From Stigmatella aurantiaca DW4/3-1 (lineage in GTDB: Bacteria > Myxococcota > Myxococcia > Myxococcales > Myxococcaceae): a DNA stretch of 64,000 nt. The notes beneath the pieces were generated by a model. The model ran no database searches and was not told where the DNA came from. It worked only from the letters and a program-made list of their open reading frames with translations. The DNA lies in assembly GCF_000165485.1 (NCBI RefSeq), contig NC_014623.1, positions 7,148,893 to 7,212,892 of the forward strand, in the 5' to 3' direction. Below are positions 52,445 to 61,950 of the stretch, piece by piece. The position numbers were made by a program, and so were the translations under genes. Position 1 is the stretch's first letter. Each line of letters begins with the position of its first letter.

Positions 52445-54931
52445 GTGACCATCGAAACCCCCATGAAGTCGCCTGCGACCCCCCCTCTGGCCATGTCTGC
52501 CGTGACCGCCAGCGAGCAGGGGCCGACGATGATGCGGGTGCGCAAGCGCAACGGCTCTTCGGAGCCGGTGGACCTCAACAAGATTGTGCGGGCGGTGGGG
52601 CGCTGCTGTGCGGGGTTGACGCGGGTGGACGCGCTGCGGGTGTCCACGAAGACCATCAGCGGCCTGTACGACGGGGCCACCACGCGCGAGCTGGACAGCC
52701 TCTCCATCCAGACGGCCGCGGCGCTCATCGTCGAGGAGCCCGAGTACGCGCGCCTGTCGGCCCGGCTGCTGGACACCTTCATCCAGAAGGAGGTCAGCAA
52801 CCAGGAGATCCACTCCTTCTCGCAGTCGGTGGCCGCCGGGCACAAGCACGGGCTCATCGCGGACCGGCTGTTGCAGTTCGTCCAGGCCAACGCGCGCAAG
52901 CTGAACGCGGCCGTGGATGCGTCGCGCAATGACCTGTTCGAGTACTTCGGCCTGCGGACCGTGTACGACCGCTACCTCTTGAAGAACCCGCAGACGCGCG
53001 AGGTCATCGAGACGCCGCAGGACTTCTTCCTGCGCGTGGCGTGCGCGCTGACGGACACGGCCAAGGACGCCATCGAGCTGTACCGGCTGTTCAGCTCGCT
53101 GGAGTACCTGCCCAGCTCCCCCACGCTGTTCAACGCGGGCACGCGGCACGAGCAGCTCTCGAGCTGCTTCCTGTTGGACTCACCCTCGGACGAGCTGGAG
53201 TCCATCTACCGGAAGTACACGGACATCGCGATGCTGTCGAAGTTCTCCGGCGGCATCGGCGTGGCGTACCACCGGGTGCGGGCGCGAGGCTCGCTCATCC
53301 GGTCCACCAACGGGCACTCGAACGGCATCGTCCCCTGGCTGAAGACGCTGGATGCCTCGGTGGCGGCGGTGAACCAGGGCGGCAAGCGCAAGGGCGCGTG
53401 CTGCGTGTACCTGGAGACGTGGCACGCGGACATCGAGGACTTCCTCGAGCTGCGGGACAACACCGGCGACGAGGCGCGGCGCACGCACAACCTGAACCTG
53501 GCCAACTGGGTGTCGGACCTCTTCATGCGGCGGGTGGAGGCAGACCAGGAGTGGTCGCTGTTCGACCCGAAAACAGTCCCCCACCTGACGGACCTGTACG
53601 GCGAGGCGTTCGAGCGGGCCTATGCCGCGGCGGAGGCCCAGGGGCTGGCGGCGCGCAAGGTGAAGGCCCGGGACCTGTATGCGCGGATGATGAAGACGCT
53701 GGCGCAGACGGGCAACGGCTGGATGACCTTCAAGGACATCAGCAACCGCAAGAGCAACCAGACGGGCAAGGACGGCAACGTCATCCACCTGTCCAACCTG
53801 TGCACCGAGATCCTCGAGGTGACGAACGCCTCGGAGACGGCGGTGTGCAACCTGGGCTCGCTGAACCTGGGCCGCATGCTGTCGGACGGGAAGTTCGACT
53901 TCGAGCGGCTGCGGGTGAACGTGCAGCTGGCCATCCGGCAGCTCGACCGGGTGATCGACCTCAACTACTACCCCATCCCGACGGCGGCGGCCTCGAACAG
54001 CCGCTGGCGGCCGGTGGGGCTGGGGCTGATGGGGCTCCAGGACGTGTTCTTCCAGCTGCGCATGCCCTTTGACGCGCCCGAAGCCCGGGCGCTCTCGAAG
54101 AAGATCTCCGAGGAGATCTACTTCTCGGCCCTGACCACCTCGTGCGACCTGGCCGAGCAGCACGGCCCCCACCAAGCGTTCTCGGAGACGCGTGCGGCGC
54201 ACGGCGAGTTGCAGTTCGACGCCTGGGGCGTGGTGCCCGAGGACACGGCGCGCTGGGCGGCGCTGCGCGAGCGCATCCAGAAGTTTGGGCTGCGCAACTC
54301 GCTGATGATCGCCATCGCGCCCACGGCGACCATCGCCTCCATCGCCGGCTGCTACGAGTGCATCGAGCCGCAGGTGTCCAACCTGTTCAAGCGCGAGACG
54401 CTCTCGGGGGACTTCCTCCAGGTGAACAAGTACCTGGTGCGGGAGCTCCAAGCGCTCGGGCTGTGGAACGACGCGATGCGCTCGAAGCTGAAGATGTCGG
54501 AGGGCAGCGTGCAGGACCTGACGGAGCTGCCCGCGGAGCTGAAGGCCATCTACCGGACGGCGTGGGAGGTGCCCATGCGCTCGCTCATCGACATGGCGGC
54601 CGACCGCGGGGCCTTCATCGACCAGAGCCAGTCGCTGAACCTCTTCGTCGAGGCGCCGAACATCGGGAAGATGTCCTCGATGTACTTCTACGCGTGGCAG
54701 AAGGGGCTGAAGACGACGTACTACATGCGCTCCCGCCCCGCGACGCGCATCACCAAGACCACGGTGGACACCTCCCACGGTCAGAACGCCTCCGTGGCGC
54801 CGAACATGCCGGTGGCCAGCGCGGCCCCGGCGGCCCCCGCGCCCACGGTGACGGCCGAGCCCAAGTACACCGAGGCCGAAGCGTTGGCGTGCTCTCTGGA
54901 GAACCCGGAGATGTGCGAGGCGTGCCAGTAG
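52445..54931 (+). CDS. nrdA: Ribonucleoside-diphosphate reductase alpha subunit, class I
   Basis: 828 residues from GTG 52445 (GGAG about 10 nt upstream). An ATP-cone at about 30-120 (MRVRKRNGSSEPVDLNKIVRAV) gives allosteric activity control. Active-site residues: Cys in LSSCFLLDS, NLCTEILE (Asn, Cys, Glu) and Cys in AVCNLGSLNL. The redox pair is at the C-terminus (MCEACQ). It reduces ribonucleotides with NrdB. 55 nt before nrdB in one operon. An in-frame ATG at 52463 is an alternative start. Confidence 0.95.
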   Translation: MTIETPMKSPATPPLAMSAVTASEQGPTMMRVRKRNGSSEPVDLNKIVRAVGRCCAGLTRVDALRVSTKTISGLYDGATTRELDSLSIQTAAALIVEEPEYARLSARLLDTFIQKEVSNQEIHSFSQSVAAGHKHGLIADRLLQFVQANARKLNAAVDASRNDLFEYFGLRTVYDRYLLKNPQTREVIETPQDFFLRVACALTDTAKDAIELYRLFSSLEYLPSSPTLFNAGTRHEQLSSCFLLDSPSDELESIYRKYTDIAMLSKFSGGIGVAYHRVRARGSLIRSTNGHSNGIVPWLKTLDASVAAVNQGGKRKGACCVYLETWHADIEDFLELRDNTGDEARRTHNLNLANWVSDLFMRRVEADQEWSLFDPKTVPHLTDLYGEAFERAYAAAEAQGLAARKVKARDLYARMMKTLAQTGNGWMTFKDISNRKSNQTGKDGNVIHLSNLCTEILEVTNASETAVCNLGSLNLGRMLSDGKFDFERLRVNVQLAIRQLDRVIDLNYYPIPTAAASNSRWRPVGLGLMGLQDVFFQLRMPFDAPEARALSKKISEEIYFSALTTSCDLAEQHGPHQAFSETRAAHGELQFDAWGVVPEDTARWAALRERIQKFGLRNSLMIAIAPTATIASIAGCYECIEPQVSNLFKRETLSGDFLQVNKYLVRELQALGLWNDAMRSKLKMSEGSVQDLTELPAELKAIYRTAWEVPMRSLIDMAADRGAFIDQSQSLNLFVEAPNIGKMSSMYFYAWQKGLKTTYYMRSRPATRITKTTVDTSHGQNASVAPNMPVASAAPAAPAPTVTAEPKYTEAEALACSLENPEMCEACQ

Positions 54932-54986
54932 GCCGCCTCGCCCTGCCCTGGAACGATTACCGCGCTCTACCGAGAGGTCGCCGCAG

Positions 54987-55997
54987 ATGCTGCTGAATGC
55001 TGGAATGAACCTGACGCTGCGCCCGATGGCGTACCCGGTCTTCTTCGAGATGTACCGCAACGCCATCAAGAACACCTGGACGGTGGAGGAGGTGGACTTC
55101 TCCACGGACCTGGTGGACCTGCGCAGCAAGATGACGGACGCGGAGCGCCACCTGATTCACCGGCTGGTGGCGTTCTTCGCCACGGGCGACTCGATCGTGG
55201 GCAACAACCTGGTGCTCAACCTCTACAAGCACCTGAACGCCCCCGAGGCGCGGATGTACCTGTCGCGCCAGCTCTACGAGGAGGCCCTGCACGTCCAGTT
55301 CTACCTGACGCTGCTGGACACGTACGTACCGGACCCGGCGGACCGGGCCAAGGCGTTCGCGGCCATCGACAACATCCCCTCCATCCAGCGCAAGGCGCGC
55401 TTCTGCCTGAAGTGGATGGACTCCATTCACGATCTGGCGCAGCTGAAGACGCGCGAGGACCGGCGGCGGTTCCTGCTGAACCTCATCTGCTTCGCCGGCT
55501 GCATCGAGGGGCTCTTCTTCTTCGCGGCGTTCGCGTACGTGTACTTCCTGCGCAGCAAGGGGCTCTTGCACGGGCTCGCGGCGGGCACCAACTGGGTCTT
55601 CCGGGACGAGAGCACGCACATGGCGTTCGCGTTCGAGGCCATCCGGGTGGCGCGGCAGGAGGAGCCGGACCTGTTCGATGCCCGGATGCAGGCGGACGTG
55701 GTGGCGATGATGCGCGAGGCGGTGGAGTGCGAGACGCTGTTCGCGCAGGACCTGCTGAGCGGCGGCGTGGCGGGGCTGTCGGTGCAGGAGATGCGGCAGT
55801 ACCTGGAGTACGTGGCGGATCAGCGCCTGACGATGCTGGGCCTGGCGCCCGTGTTCCGGGTGAAGAACTCCCTGCCCTTCATGGACCTGCAGGACGTGCA
55901 GGAGCTCACGAACTTCTTCGAGCGCCGCGTGAGCGCCTACCAGGTGGCCGTGGGGGTGGGCGCGGCGAACGACGTGGTGCTCGACGCCGCGTTCTGA
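54987..55997 (+). CDS. nrdB: Ribonucleoside-diphosphate reductase beta subunit (tyrosyl radical)
   Basis: 336 residues. Diiron ligands and radical site are intact: Asp68 (ATGDSIVG), Glu99 and His102 with radical Tyr106 in EEALHVQFY, Glu in CIEG and Glu/His in RDESTHMAF. The spacings equal those of E. coli NrdB (D84, E115, H118, Y122). Tyr rather than Phe places it with tyrosyl-radical class I enzymes. GAGAGG precedes ATG 54987. Confidence 0.96.
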   Translation: MLLNAGMNLTLRPMAYPVFFEMYRNAIKNTWTVEEVDFSTDLVDLRSKMTDAERHLIHRLVAFFATGDSIVGNNLVLNLYKHLNAPEARMYLSRQLYEEALHVQFYLTLLDTYVPDPADRAKAFAAIDNIPSIQRKARFCLKWMDSIHDLAQLKTREDRRRFLLNLICFAGCIEGLFFFAAFAYVYFLRSKGLLHGLAAGTNWVFRDESTHMAFAFEAIRVARQEEPDLFDARMQADVVAMMREAVECETLFAQDLLSGGVAGLSVQEMRQYLEYVADQRLTMLGLAPVFRVKNSLPFMDLQDVQELTNFFERRVSAYQVAVGVGAANDVVLDAAF

Positions 55998-56010
55998 GCG
56001 GGCCCCGGCC

Positions 56011-56544
56011 TTACTTGCCCTTCATGACGCCGATGAAGGGCAGGTTCCGGTACTTCTCCGCGTAGTCCAGGCCGTAGCCCACGACGAACACGTCCTCGAT
56101 GACGAAGCCCTTGTAGTCGATGGCGATCTTCGCCCGGGCCCGCGCGGGCTTCTCCAGCAGCGAGGCCAGCTTCAAGGACGCGGGGTGGCGGGCCCGCAGG
56201 TTCTCCAGCAGGAAGCTCATGGTGAGCCCCGTGTCGATGATGTCCTCGATGATGAGCAGGTGCTTGCCCGCCATCGGCTTGCTCACATCCGTGGTGATGC
56301 GCACCTCGCCCGTCGTCTCCGTGCCGCCCTGATAGGACGAGACCCCGAGGAACTCGAGCGTCAGCGGCAGGTCGATGTGCCGCGCCAGATCCATCGCGAA
56401 GAAGGTCGAGCCCTTCAGCACACAGACAAGCGTCAGCTCCTTGCCTTGATAGTCGCGGGTGATCTCCGCGCCGAGGGCGCGCACCCGCTCCTGGAGCTTC
56501 GCCTCGTCAATGAGCGTGCCGACATCGTTCTCGTAGAAAGCCAC
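56011..56544 (-). CDS. hpt: Hypoxanthine phosphoribosyltransferase
   Basis: 177 residues from GTG 56544 (GGAGGGG immediately upstream). PRPP-binding loop LLIIEDIIDTGLTMSFL, metal/pyrophosphate loop VLKGSTFFAMDLAR and EFLGVSSYQGG are diagnostic of Hpt. It salvages hypoxanthine and guanine with PRPP. Convergent with nrdB, 13 nt apart, and 57 nt downstream of tdk on the same strand. Confidence 0.94.
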   Translation of the reverse strand: MAFYENDVGTLIDEAKLQERVRALGAEITRDYQGKELTLVCVLKGSTFFAMDLARHIDLPLTLEFLGVSSYQGGTETTGEVRITTDVSKPMAGKHLLIIEDIIDTGLTMSFLLENLRARHPASLKLASLLEKPARARAKIAIDYKGFVIEDVFVVGYGLDYAEKYRNLPFIGVMKGK

Positions 56545-56601
56545 GGCCCCTCCACTGCGCGTTGTTGAGGAAAAGATTTCCCACCCAGGCAAAGGCCCTG
56601 C

Positions 56602-57201
56602 TCAGTCGAACAGCTCCAGCGTCTGGGGGGGCGTGGCCTCGGTGGGCTCGCCCAGGTGGCAGCGGCGGCACCGGGCCTCGTACGCGCCCGCGGCCCCCAC
56701 CACCACCCGCTCCTCGCTGGACACCAGGCGCTGAGAACGGTTGGCGGGATTGCCGCACACCACACAGATGGCCAGCTGCTTCGTCACATACTCGGCGACC
56801 GCGAGCAGCTGCGGCATCGGCTCGAAAGGACGTCCCTGGTAGTCCTGGTCCAGCCCCGCGCAGATGACGCGGACCCCTCGGTAGGCCAGCGCCTCGCACA
56901 CCTGAACCACTTCGGGTCCGAAAAATTGGACCTCATCAATACCGACCACCTGTGTATCAGGTAACAGATGGTAGAAAATTTCTTCAGCCCGTTCGATGGG
57001 CGTGGAGGTCAGCTTGAGCTGCGAGTGGCTCACCACCTGCGTCTCATCGTAGCGGTCATCGACCTTCGGCTTGAAGACCTGGACACGCTGCTTGCCGTAT
57101 ACGGCACGCTTGACGCGGCGGATCAGTTCTTCCGTCTTTCCGGAGAACATGGGGCCGCAGACAACCTCTATCCACCCGATATCTTTGGGGAATTGGTGCA
57201 C
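56602..57201 (-). CDS. tdk: Thymidine kinase
   Basis: 199 residues, GTG start at 57201. P-loop GPMFSGKTEELIRR, Walker B-like GIDEVQFF, and structural zinc ligands in CVVCG and CRRCH at the C-terminus mark the type II Tdk family. It phosphorylates thymidine. Together with hpt it forms a small salvage unit. Confidence 0.95.
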   Translation of the reverse strand: MHQFPKDIGWIEVVCGPMFSGKTEELIRRVKRAVYGKQRVQVFKPKVDDRYDETQVVSHSQLKLTSTPIERAEEIFYHLLPDTQVVGIDEVQFFGPEVVQVCEALAYRGVRVICAGLDQDYQGRPFEPMPQLLAVAEYVTKQLAICVVCGNPANRSQRLVSSEERVVVGAAGAYEARCRRCHLGEPTEATPPQTLELFD

Positions 57202-57409
57202 GAGTTGATCCCATGTCCGCAGGGGCGGCGGGCGCGGGGATACTCGGTCAGGGGCTCCATGGAGTCAACCTTCCCGGTGTTCCAGCCCCTGGGTCCGCAA
57301 CGCGCGCACGGCGCTCGGGCTTGGCTGCCCGCCTGCCCTTCCGGCGTGGACGCACTTTTGGCAAGACTCTTGAAAGAGCCTCCTCCCAAGTTCACACGGG
57401 AGGCGACAG

Positions 57410-57778
57410 GTGGCGGCGACAATCGAGCAGGGATTGACCCGGTTTCGGGCGGGGCTGGGAACCTTCTACATCTCACCCGCTTCGGTGGCGCTGCTGTTGC
57501 TGAACCTGATGGACGGGCTCTTCACGCTCACCTTCCTCCAGCTGGACGTGGCCGAGGAACTCAACCCCCTGATGCGCGCCGCCTACGAGCACTCGCCGCT
57601 GGTCTTCATGAGCTCCAAGCTCATCATCGTGAACGCGGGCCTGACACTGCTGTGCGTGCACCGAGCCATGCGCGCCAGCCGCCTGGCCATCCGCGCCGGG
57701 GCCCTCATCTACGCCATCATCAACGTCTATCACCTGGCATTCTTGACGCACCTCGTCCGGCACTGGCCGCTGTTCTGA
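57410..57778 (+). CDS. Small membrane protein, DUF5658-like
   Basis: 122 residues from GTG 57410 (GGGAGG 6 nt upstream). Three hydrophobic segments (VALLLLNLMDGLFTLTFL, MSSKLIIVNAGLTLLCV, AGALIYAIINVYHLAFL) with ELNPLM between the first two, as in DUF5658 proteins. Function unknown. Divergent from tdk. Confidence 0.75.
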   Translation: MAATIEQGLTRFRAGLGTFYISPASVALLLLNLMDGLFTLTFLQLDVAEELNPLMRAAYEHSPLVFMSSKLIIVNAGLTLLCVHRAMRASRLAIRAGALIYAIINVYHLAFLTHLVRHWPLF

Positions 57779-57879
57779 CCGGCTTCCAACGGCCTCTCCG
57801 GGAACAACTTGCATTTTCAGGCCGCTCTGTTCGAGTCTTCCCGCCAGCACCGATCTTTCGGGTTCTGGTGGGGGGCAGC

Positions 57880-58179
57880 ATGAACATCACCGACGTCAGG
57901 GTCTTTCCAGTCACTGAAGATAAACTCAAGGCTTACGTGACCATCACCCTGGATCATTGTTTTGTCATCCGCGATCTCAAGGTCATTCACGGCGCATCGG
58001 GGTTGTTCATCGCGATGCCAGCCAAGAAACGCAAGGACGGGACGTACAAGGATATCGCACATCCGCTCAACGCCGATACCCGGACCGAGATGGAGCGGGT
58101 CATCCTGTCGGAGTACGAGCGTCAGACACAACAGGGGCATTTGGGCGCGTCCGCGCTGCTCGCCGCAGAAGCTGACTAG
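57880..58179 (+). CDS. spoVG: SpoVG family RNA-binding regulator
   Basis: 99 residues: MNITDVRVFPV and KLKAYVTITLDHCFVIRDLKVI open the protein and GLFIAMPAKKRKDGTYKDIAHPL is the family core. SpoVG proteins are small nucleic-acid-binding regulators. Starts 101 nt after the DUF5658 gene and is followed by prs 39 nt later, so spoVG-prs is probably one unit. Confidence 0.95.
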   Translation: MNITDVRVFPVTEDKLKAYVTITLDHCFVIRDLKVIHGASGLFIAMPAKKRKDGTYKDIAHPLNADTRTEMERVILSEYERQTQQGHLGASALLAAEAD

Positions 58180-58218
58180 ACGCTTCCCTTGCGGGCGTGG
58201 TCAGGTTAGGAGCGCCCC

Positions 58219-59172
58219 ATGCAGCCCTCGCGCGACTTCAAGGTCTTCACGGGCAGCTCCAATCCGGGGCTGGCCCACCGCATCTGCGAATACCTCAAGC
58301 GTCCCCTGGGCAAGGCCCAGGTCGGGCGGTTCTCGGACGGAGAGATCCAGGTCGAGATCGACGAGAACGTCCGGGGGCAAGACATCTTCATCATCCAGTC
58401 CACCTGCCCGCCCTCCAATGATCACCTCATGGAGCTGCTCATCTATTGCGACGCCCTGAAGCGGGCGAGCGCGGGCTCCATCAACGCGGTCATCCCGTAC
58501 TACGGCTACGCGCGCCAGGACCGGAAGGTGGCCCCGCGCACGCCCATCACCGCCAAGCTGGTGGCGGATCTGCTGGAGGTGGCCGGCGCCACGCGCGTGG
58601 TGTCCATGGACATGCACGCCGGGCAGATCCAGGGCTTCTTCAACATCCCGTCGGACCATTTGTATGGCTCGCCAGTGTTCCTGGAGGACCTGCGCAAGCG
58701 CTTCCCGGACACCCAGGACACGGTCATCGTGTCGCCGGACGCCGGCGGCGTGGAGCGGGCGCGCGCCTACTCCAAGCGTCTGAACTCGCCCCTGGCCATC
58801 ATCGACAAGCGGCGCCCCCGTCCCAACTCCTCGGAGGTGATGAACCTCATCGGGGATGTGAAGGGCAAGGACGCCATCCTCGTGGACGACATGGTGGACA
58901 CCGCGGGCACGCTGACCCAGGCGGCCTCCGCGCTCAAGGAGAAGGGCGCGCGCCGGGTGGTGGCCTACGCGGTCCACCCCATCCTCTCGGGGCCGGCGCT
59001 CCAGCGCATTCAGGACTCGCTGCTGGAAGAGGTCGTCTTCACCGACACGGTGCCCCTGTCGCCCGCCGCGCAGGCGTGCAGCAAGCTCCGGGTGCTCACC
59101 ACGGAGCGGCTCTTCGGCGAGGCCATTGCCCGCATCCACCGGGCCGATTCGCTCAGCTCCCTGTTCGTCTAG
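58219..59172 (+). CDS. prs: Ribose-phosphate pyrophosphokinase
   Basis: 317 residues. Makes PRPP from ribose 5-phosphate and ATP. Signatures: GRFSDGEIQVEIDENVRG, IPYYGYARQDRK (ATP loop), SMDMHAGQIQGFF, SPDAGGVERARAY and the PRPP loop ILVDDMVDTAGTL. Supplies PRPP for hpt and de novo pathways. The prs-rplY-pth order is widely conserved. Confidence 0.97.
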   Translation: MQPSRDFKVFTGSSNPGLAHRICEYLKRPLGKAQVGRFSDGEIQVEIDENVRGQDIFIIQSTCPPSNDHLMELLIYCDALKRASAGSINAVIPYYGYARQDRKVAPRTPITAKLVADLLEVAGATRVVSMDMHAGQIQGFFNIPSDHLYGSPVFLEDLRKRFPDTQDTVIVSPDAGGVERARAYSKRLNSPLAIIDKRRPRPNSSEVMNLIGDVKGKDAILVDDMVDTAGTLTQAASALKEKGARRVVAYAVHPILSGPALQRIQDSLLEEVVFTDTVPLSPAAQACSKLRVLTTERLFGEAIARIHRADSLSSLFV

Positions 59173-59343
59173 GCGGCCGCCGGGCCGCTGGGCGGCTTGA
59201 CTCCGGGCCTGTCCGCTGGCATGTGCCACCTCACTCCACCGGCTCCTCCATGAGGCGCTGTCTTCGGGGCCCGCCATCGGGGCGGGATGCCGAGAGCGCC
59301 AGGCGGCCGGGTGGACCCTCGCAGTCCCTGAAAGAGACATCCC

Positions 59344-60042
59344 ATGTCCGTCGACAAGAGCTCCCTCGAAGCGAAGGCCCGTGAAGGTTCCGGCAAGGGC
59401 GCGGCCCGCAAGCTGCGCGCCCAGGGCCTGGTGCCCGCCGTCGTCTACGGCAAGCACCTGGAGAAGCCCGTGCACGTGGCGGTGAACCCGAAGGCCGTGA
59501 AGCAGGCCATCAACACCCCGCACAAGTTCAACACGCTCATCCAGCTGAAGCTGGACAGCGCCACCCACCAGGTCCTCCTGAAGGACTACCAGACGGACCC
59601 GCTCAGCCGGGAGATCCTCCACGTGGACTTCATCGACGTGCGGGACAACGAGCAGGTGAAGGTGAACGTGCCGCTCGTGCTCGTCGGCAAGGCCGTGGGC
59701 ACCGCCGACGGGGGTCTGCTCACCCAGGCCCGCCGTGAGCTCGAGGTGTGGGCGCTGCCGCAGGCCATCCCGGAGAAGATCGAGGTGGACGTCACCCCGC
59801 TGAAGATCGCCCAGGCGCTCCACATCAACGACATCAAGCTGCCCCAGGGCGTGTCGGTGAAGACGAACGTCAACTACACCCTGGCCGTGGTCAGCGCGCC
59901 CGAGCGCGAGGAGGCGGGCCCGGCGGCGGCGGCGGCTCCTGCGGCGGCGGCGGCGGCCCCGGCGGCGGGCGCCAAGGCGGGCGATGCCAAGGCGGGCGAT
60001 GCCAAGGCGGCGGCCCCGGCCAAGGCCCCGGCCAAGAAGTAG
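59344..60042 (+). CDS. rplY: Ribosomal protein L25/CTC (general stress form)
   Basis: 232 residues. N-terminal L25 domain (EGSGKGAARKLRAQGLVPAVVYG) binds 5S rRNA, followed by the TL5/CTC C-terminal domain. The tail from about residue 190 is Ala-rich with AKAGDAKAGDAKA repeats and a basic end (KAPAKK). 171 nt after prs; 69 nt before pth. Confidence 0.96.
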   Translation: MSVDKSSLEAKAREGSGKGAARKLRAQGLVPAVVYGKHLEKPVHVAVNPKAVKQAINTPHKFNTLIQLKLDSATHQVLLKDYQTDPLSREILHVDFIDVRDNEQVKVNVPLVLVGKAVGTADGGLLTQARRELEVWALPQAIPEKIEVDVTPLKIAQALHINDIKLPQGVSVKTNVNYTLAVVSAPEREEAGPAAAAAPAAAAAAPAAGAKAGDAKAGDAKAAAPAKAPAKK

Positions 60043-60063
60043 TCTTCCGCCGGTTTTTCCGGA

Positions 60064-60100
60064 ACGGGGCTGGCCTTCCGGGGCTGGCCCCGTTTGCTTT
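60064..60100 (+). terminator. Possible terminator/attenuator between rplY and pth
   Basis: ACGGGGC (60064-60070) pairs with GCCCCGT (60087-60093) around a 16-nt loop, followed by TTTGCTTT. The stem is short and the T-run interrupted, so it may only attenuate. Confidence 0.4.
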
Positions 60101-60111
60101 GGGAGCCTCCC

Positions 60112-60687
60112 ATGAAGCTCATCTGCGGGTTGGGCAACCCCGGGCGCGAGTACGAGCGTCACCGGCACAACATCGGTTTCATGGTCGTGGAGGCGCTGCT
60201 GTCCCGGGCGCGGGCCGAGCTGAACCAGGAGAAGTTCCAGGCGCGCGTGGGCCAGGGCTCCGTGGGCGGCGAGCGCGTCCTCTTCCTGGAGCCGCAGACC
60301 TACATGAACCTCTCGGGCCGCTCCCTGGCCGACGCCGCGCGCTTCTACAAGATCGCGGTGGAGGACATCCTCGTCATCCACGACGAGCTGGACCTGCCCT
60401 TCGGGCGCCTGCAACTCAAGGCGGGCGGCGGCACGGGCGGGCACAACGGGCTCAAGAGCTCCGTGCAGTGCCTGGGGGCGGACGGCTTCATCCGCCTGCG
60501 CTTCGGCATCGGCAAGCCGGAGGGCCCCAACGCCAAGGAGCGTGTCGCCGGCTACGTGCTCTCCTCGTTCGATGACGGGGAGCGGCGCCAGTTGGAGGAG
60601 TTCATCGGCCGGGCCTCGGACATGGCGGAGGTCTGGGTCCGCGAGGGGCTCGCGGTGGCCATGAACCGCTTCAACCGCCGCGCCTGA
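60112..60687 (+). CDS. pth: Peptidyl-tRNA hydrolase
   Basis: 191 residues from ATG 60112 (GGGAG 6 nt upstream). Signatures [20 protein letters not shown] (catalytic His), [20 protein letters not shown] and [11 protein letters not shown]. It recycles peptidyl-tRNAs. Lies downstream of rplY as in many bacteria. Confidence 0.97.
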   Translation: MKLICGLGNPGREYERHRHNIGFMVVEALLSRARAELNQEKFQARVGQGSVGGERVLFLEPQTYMNLSGRSLADAARFYKIAVEDILVIHDELDLPFGRLQLKAGGGTGGHNGLKSSVQCLGADGFIRLRFGIGKPEGPNAKERVAGYVLSSFDDGERRQLEEFIGRASDMAEVWVREGLAVAMNRFNRRA

Positions 60688-60742
60688 GCCCCCTGCGGCC
60701 GGGGGACCGGCCCGGGCGCCCCCCTTCCGGGGCGCTGCCGCC

Positions 60743-60771
60743 TTGACTTGGGGGGAGGCCCCCCGTAGAAG
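60743..60771 (+). promoter_or_regulatory. Promoter of the rpsF-rpsR-rplI operon
   Basis: TTGACT (60743-60748), a 17-nt spacer and TAGAAG (60766-60771). The spacer carries a G6/C6 dyad (GGGGGGAGGCCCCCC). It leaves a leader of about 190 nt before rpsF, in which I see G/C tracts but no defined S6 binding motif. Confidence 0.6.
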
Positions 60772-60969
60772 GCCCCCCTCCCCCCGCCCCTTTTCACCGG
60801 GGGTGGGTGGGGATGTTCTTTTTCACCTTCCCGTGTTCGCACGGGACGAACGCGAGGGTGACGGGCGCGAGCAGTTCCCGTCCCCGGCGGCAGGCCTTCC
60901 AGGCCCGCTGACCGTTTCCCCGCTCCCCGGATTGGCCGGGGGGCACTCGACCCCAAGGGGAGAGAACAC

Positions 60970-61437
60970 ATGGCTGAAACGACGGCCGCCCAGCGGCTTC
61001 GTGAGTACGAGACCATCTTCCTGGTCAAGCCCGACCTCACCGACGACAACGTGGACCGGCTCAAGGAGCGCGTCCGTGGCATCGTCAACCGCGAGGGCGG
61101 CAAGCTGATCCGCTTCACGGTGTGGGGCAAGAAGAAGACCCTGTACCCCATCGCCAAGCAGCCCCGCGCCATCTACGTGCACACCCACTTCCTGGGTGAC
61201 TCGAAGCTGGTGGCCGAGGTGGAGCGCAACCTGCGCAACATCGACGAGGTCACCCGCTACCTGTCCGTGAAGCTGGCGGACGAGGTGGACCCCGAGTCCC
61301 GTCCGGTGCTCGAGGATGTGAAGTTGGCCGGAGACGTCGAGGAGACCCGCCCGGGTGTCCCCGAGCGTGAGTCCTTCCGCGCTGAGCCGGCCGAAGAGGC
61401 CTCCGACACCGAAGAGGAGGCGTCCGAGGAGGCTTAA
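60970..61437 (+). CDS. rpsF: Ribosomal protein S6
   Basis: 155 residues. The S6 fold is clear (YETIFLVKPDLTDDNVDRL, KLIRFTVWGKKKTLYPIAK, YVHTHFLGDSKLVAEVERNL). A C-terminal acidic extension of about 45 residues ends EEEASEEA, reminiscent of the glutamate tail of E. coli S6. GGGAGAG precedes the start. First gene of the S6-S18-L9 operon; ssb, often the second gene, is absent. Confidence 0.97.
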   Translation: MAETTAAQRLREYETIFLVKPDLTDDNVDRLKERVRGIVNREGGKLIRFTVWGKKKTLYPIAKQPRAIYVHTHFLGDSKLVAEVERNLRNIDEVTRYLSVKLADEVDPESRPVLEDVKLAGDVEETRPGVPERESFRAEPAEEASDTEEEASEEA

Positions 61438-61482
61438 TCGCCCCTTGGCCTTCCACGGACCTTTTCGAGAACGAGAACATTC

Positions 61483-61923
61483 ATGAACGGTACGGATAAC
61501 AAGACGTCTTCTGGAGCGGGCGCGCGCAGCGGCGGGTCGGGCGGCGGTGGCCGGAGCGGCGGTTTCGGCGGTGGTGACCGGGGCGGCGACCGCGGCGGTT
61601 TCGGCGGTGGTGACCGGGGCGGCGACCGCGGCGGTTTCGGCGGTGGTGACCGGGGCGATCGCGGTGGCGATCGCGGCATGGACGATGACAAGCGGGGCGG
61701 ACGCGGCTTTGGCCGCAAGAAGGTCTGCCGCTTCTGCGCCGAGAAGAACGCCAAGGTGGACTTCAAGGATCAGGCCACGCTGAAGTACTTCGTCACCGAG
61801 CGCGGCAAGATCATTCCCCGCCGGATCTCCGGCAACTGCGCCAAGCACCAGCGCGAGGTGGCGATCGCCATCAAGCGCGCCCGTGGCCTGGCGCTCCTCC
61901 CCTACAACGCGATGGTCGGCTAA
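61483..61923 (+). CDS. rpsR: Ribosomal protein S18 with Gly/Arg/Asp-rich N-terminal extension
   Basis: 146 residues, about twice the usual 75. The C-terminal half is normal S18 ([11 protein letters not shown]..., [25 protein letters not shown]) and has a CxxC...CxxH zinc set. The N-terminal ~75 residues are low complexity with the unit [12 protein letters not shown] repeated nearly three times, like RGG RNA-binding tails. The DNA repeats are almost identical (61558-61665). Starts 45 nt after rpsF. Confidence 0.95.
   Translation: MNGTDNKTSSGAGARSGGSGGGGRSGGFGGGDRGGDRGGFGGGDRGGDRGGFGGGDRGDRGGDRGMDDDKRGGRGFGRKKVCRFCAEKNAKVDFKDQATLKYFVTERGKIIPRRISGNCAKHQREVAIAIKRARGLALLPYNAMVG
61558..61665 (+). 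repeat. Three tandem 36-bp repeats inside rpsR
   Basis: Units at 61558-61593, 61594-61629 and 61630-61665. The first two are identical and the third differs only near its 3' end (CGATCGC in place of CGGCGACCGC). In-frame; unit number could vary by slippage. Confidence 0.9.
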
Positions 61924-61950
61924 CCCCGTCCGGGACTTCGGAGACAACAC

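Noticed and set aside
57359-57374. TGGCAAGACTCTTGAA, sigma54-like, before the DUF5658 gene
   Set aside because: The invariant GC of the -12 element is missing.
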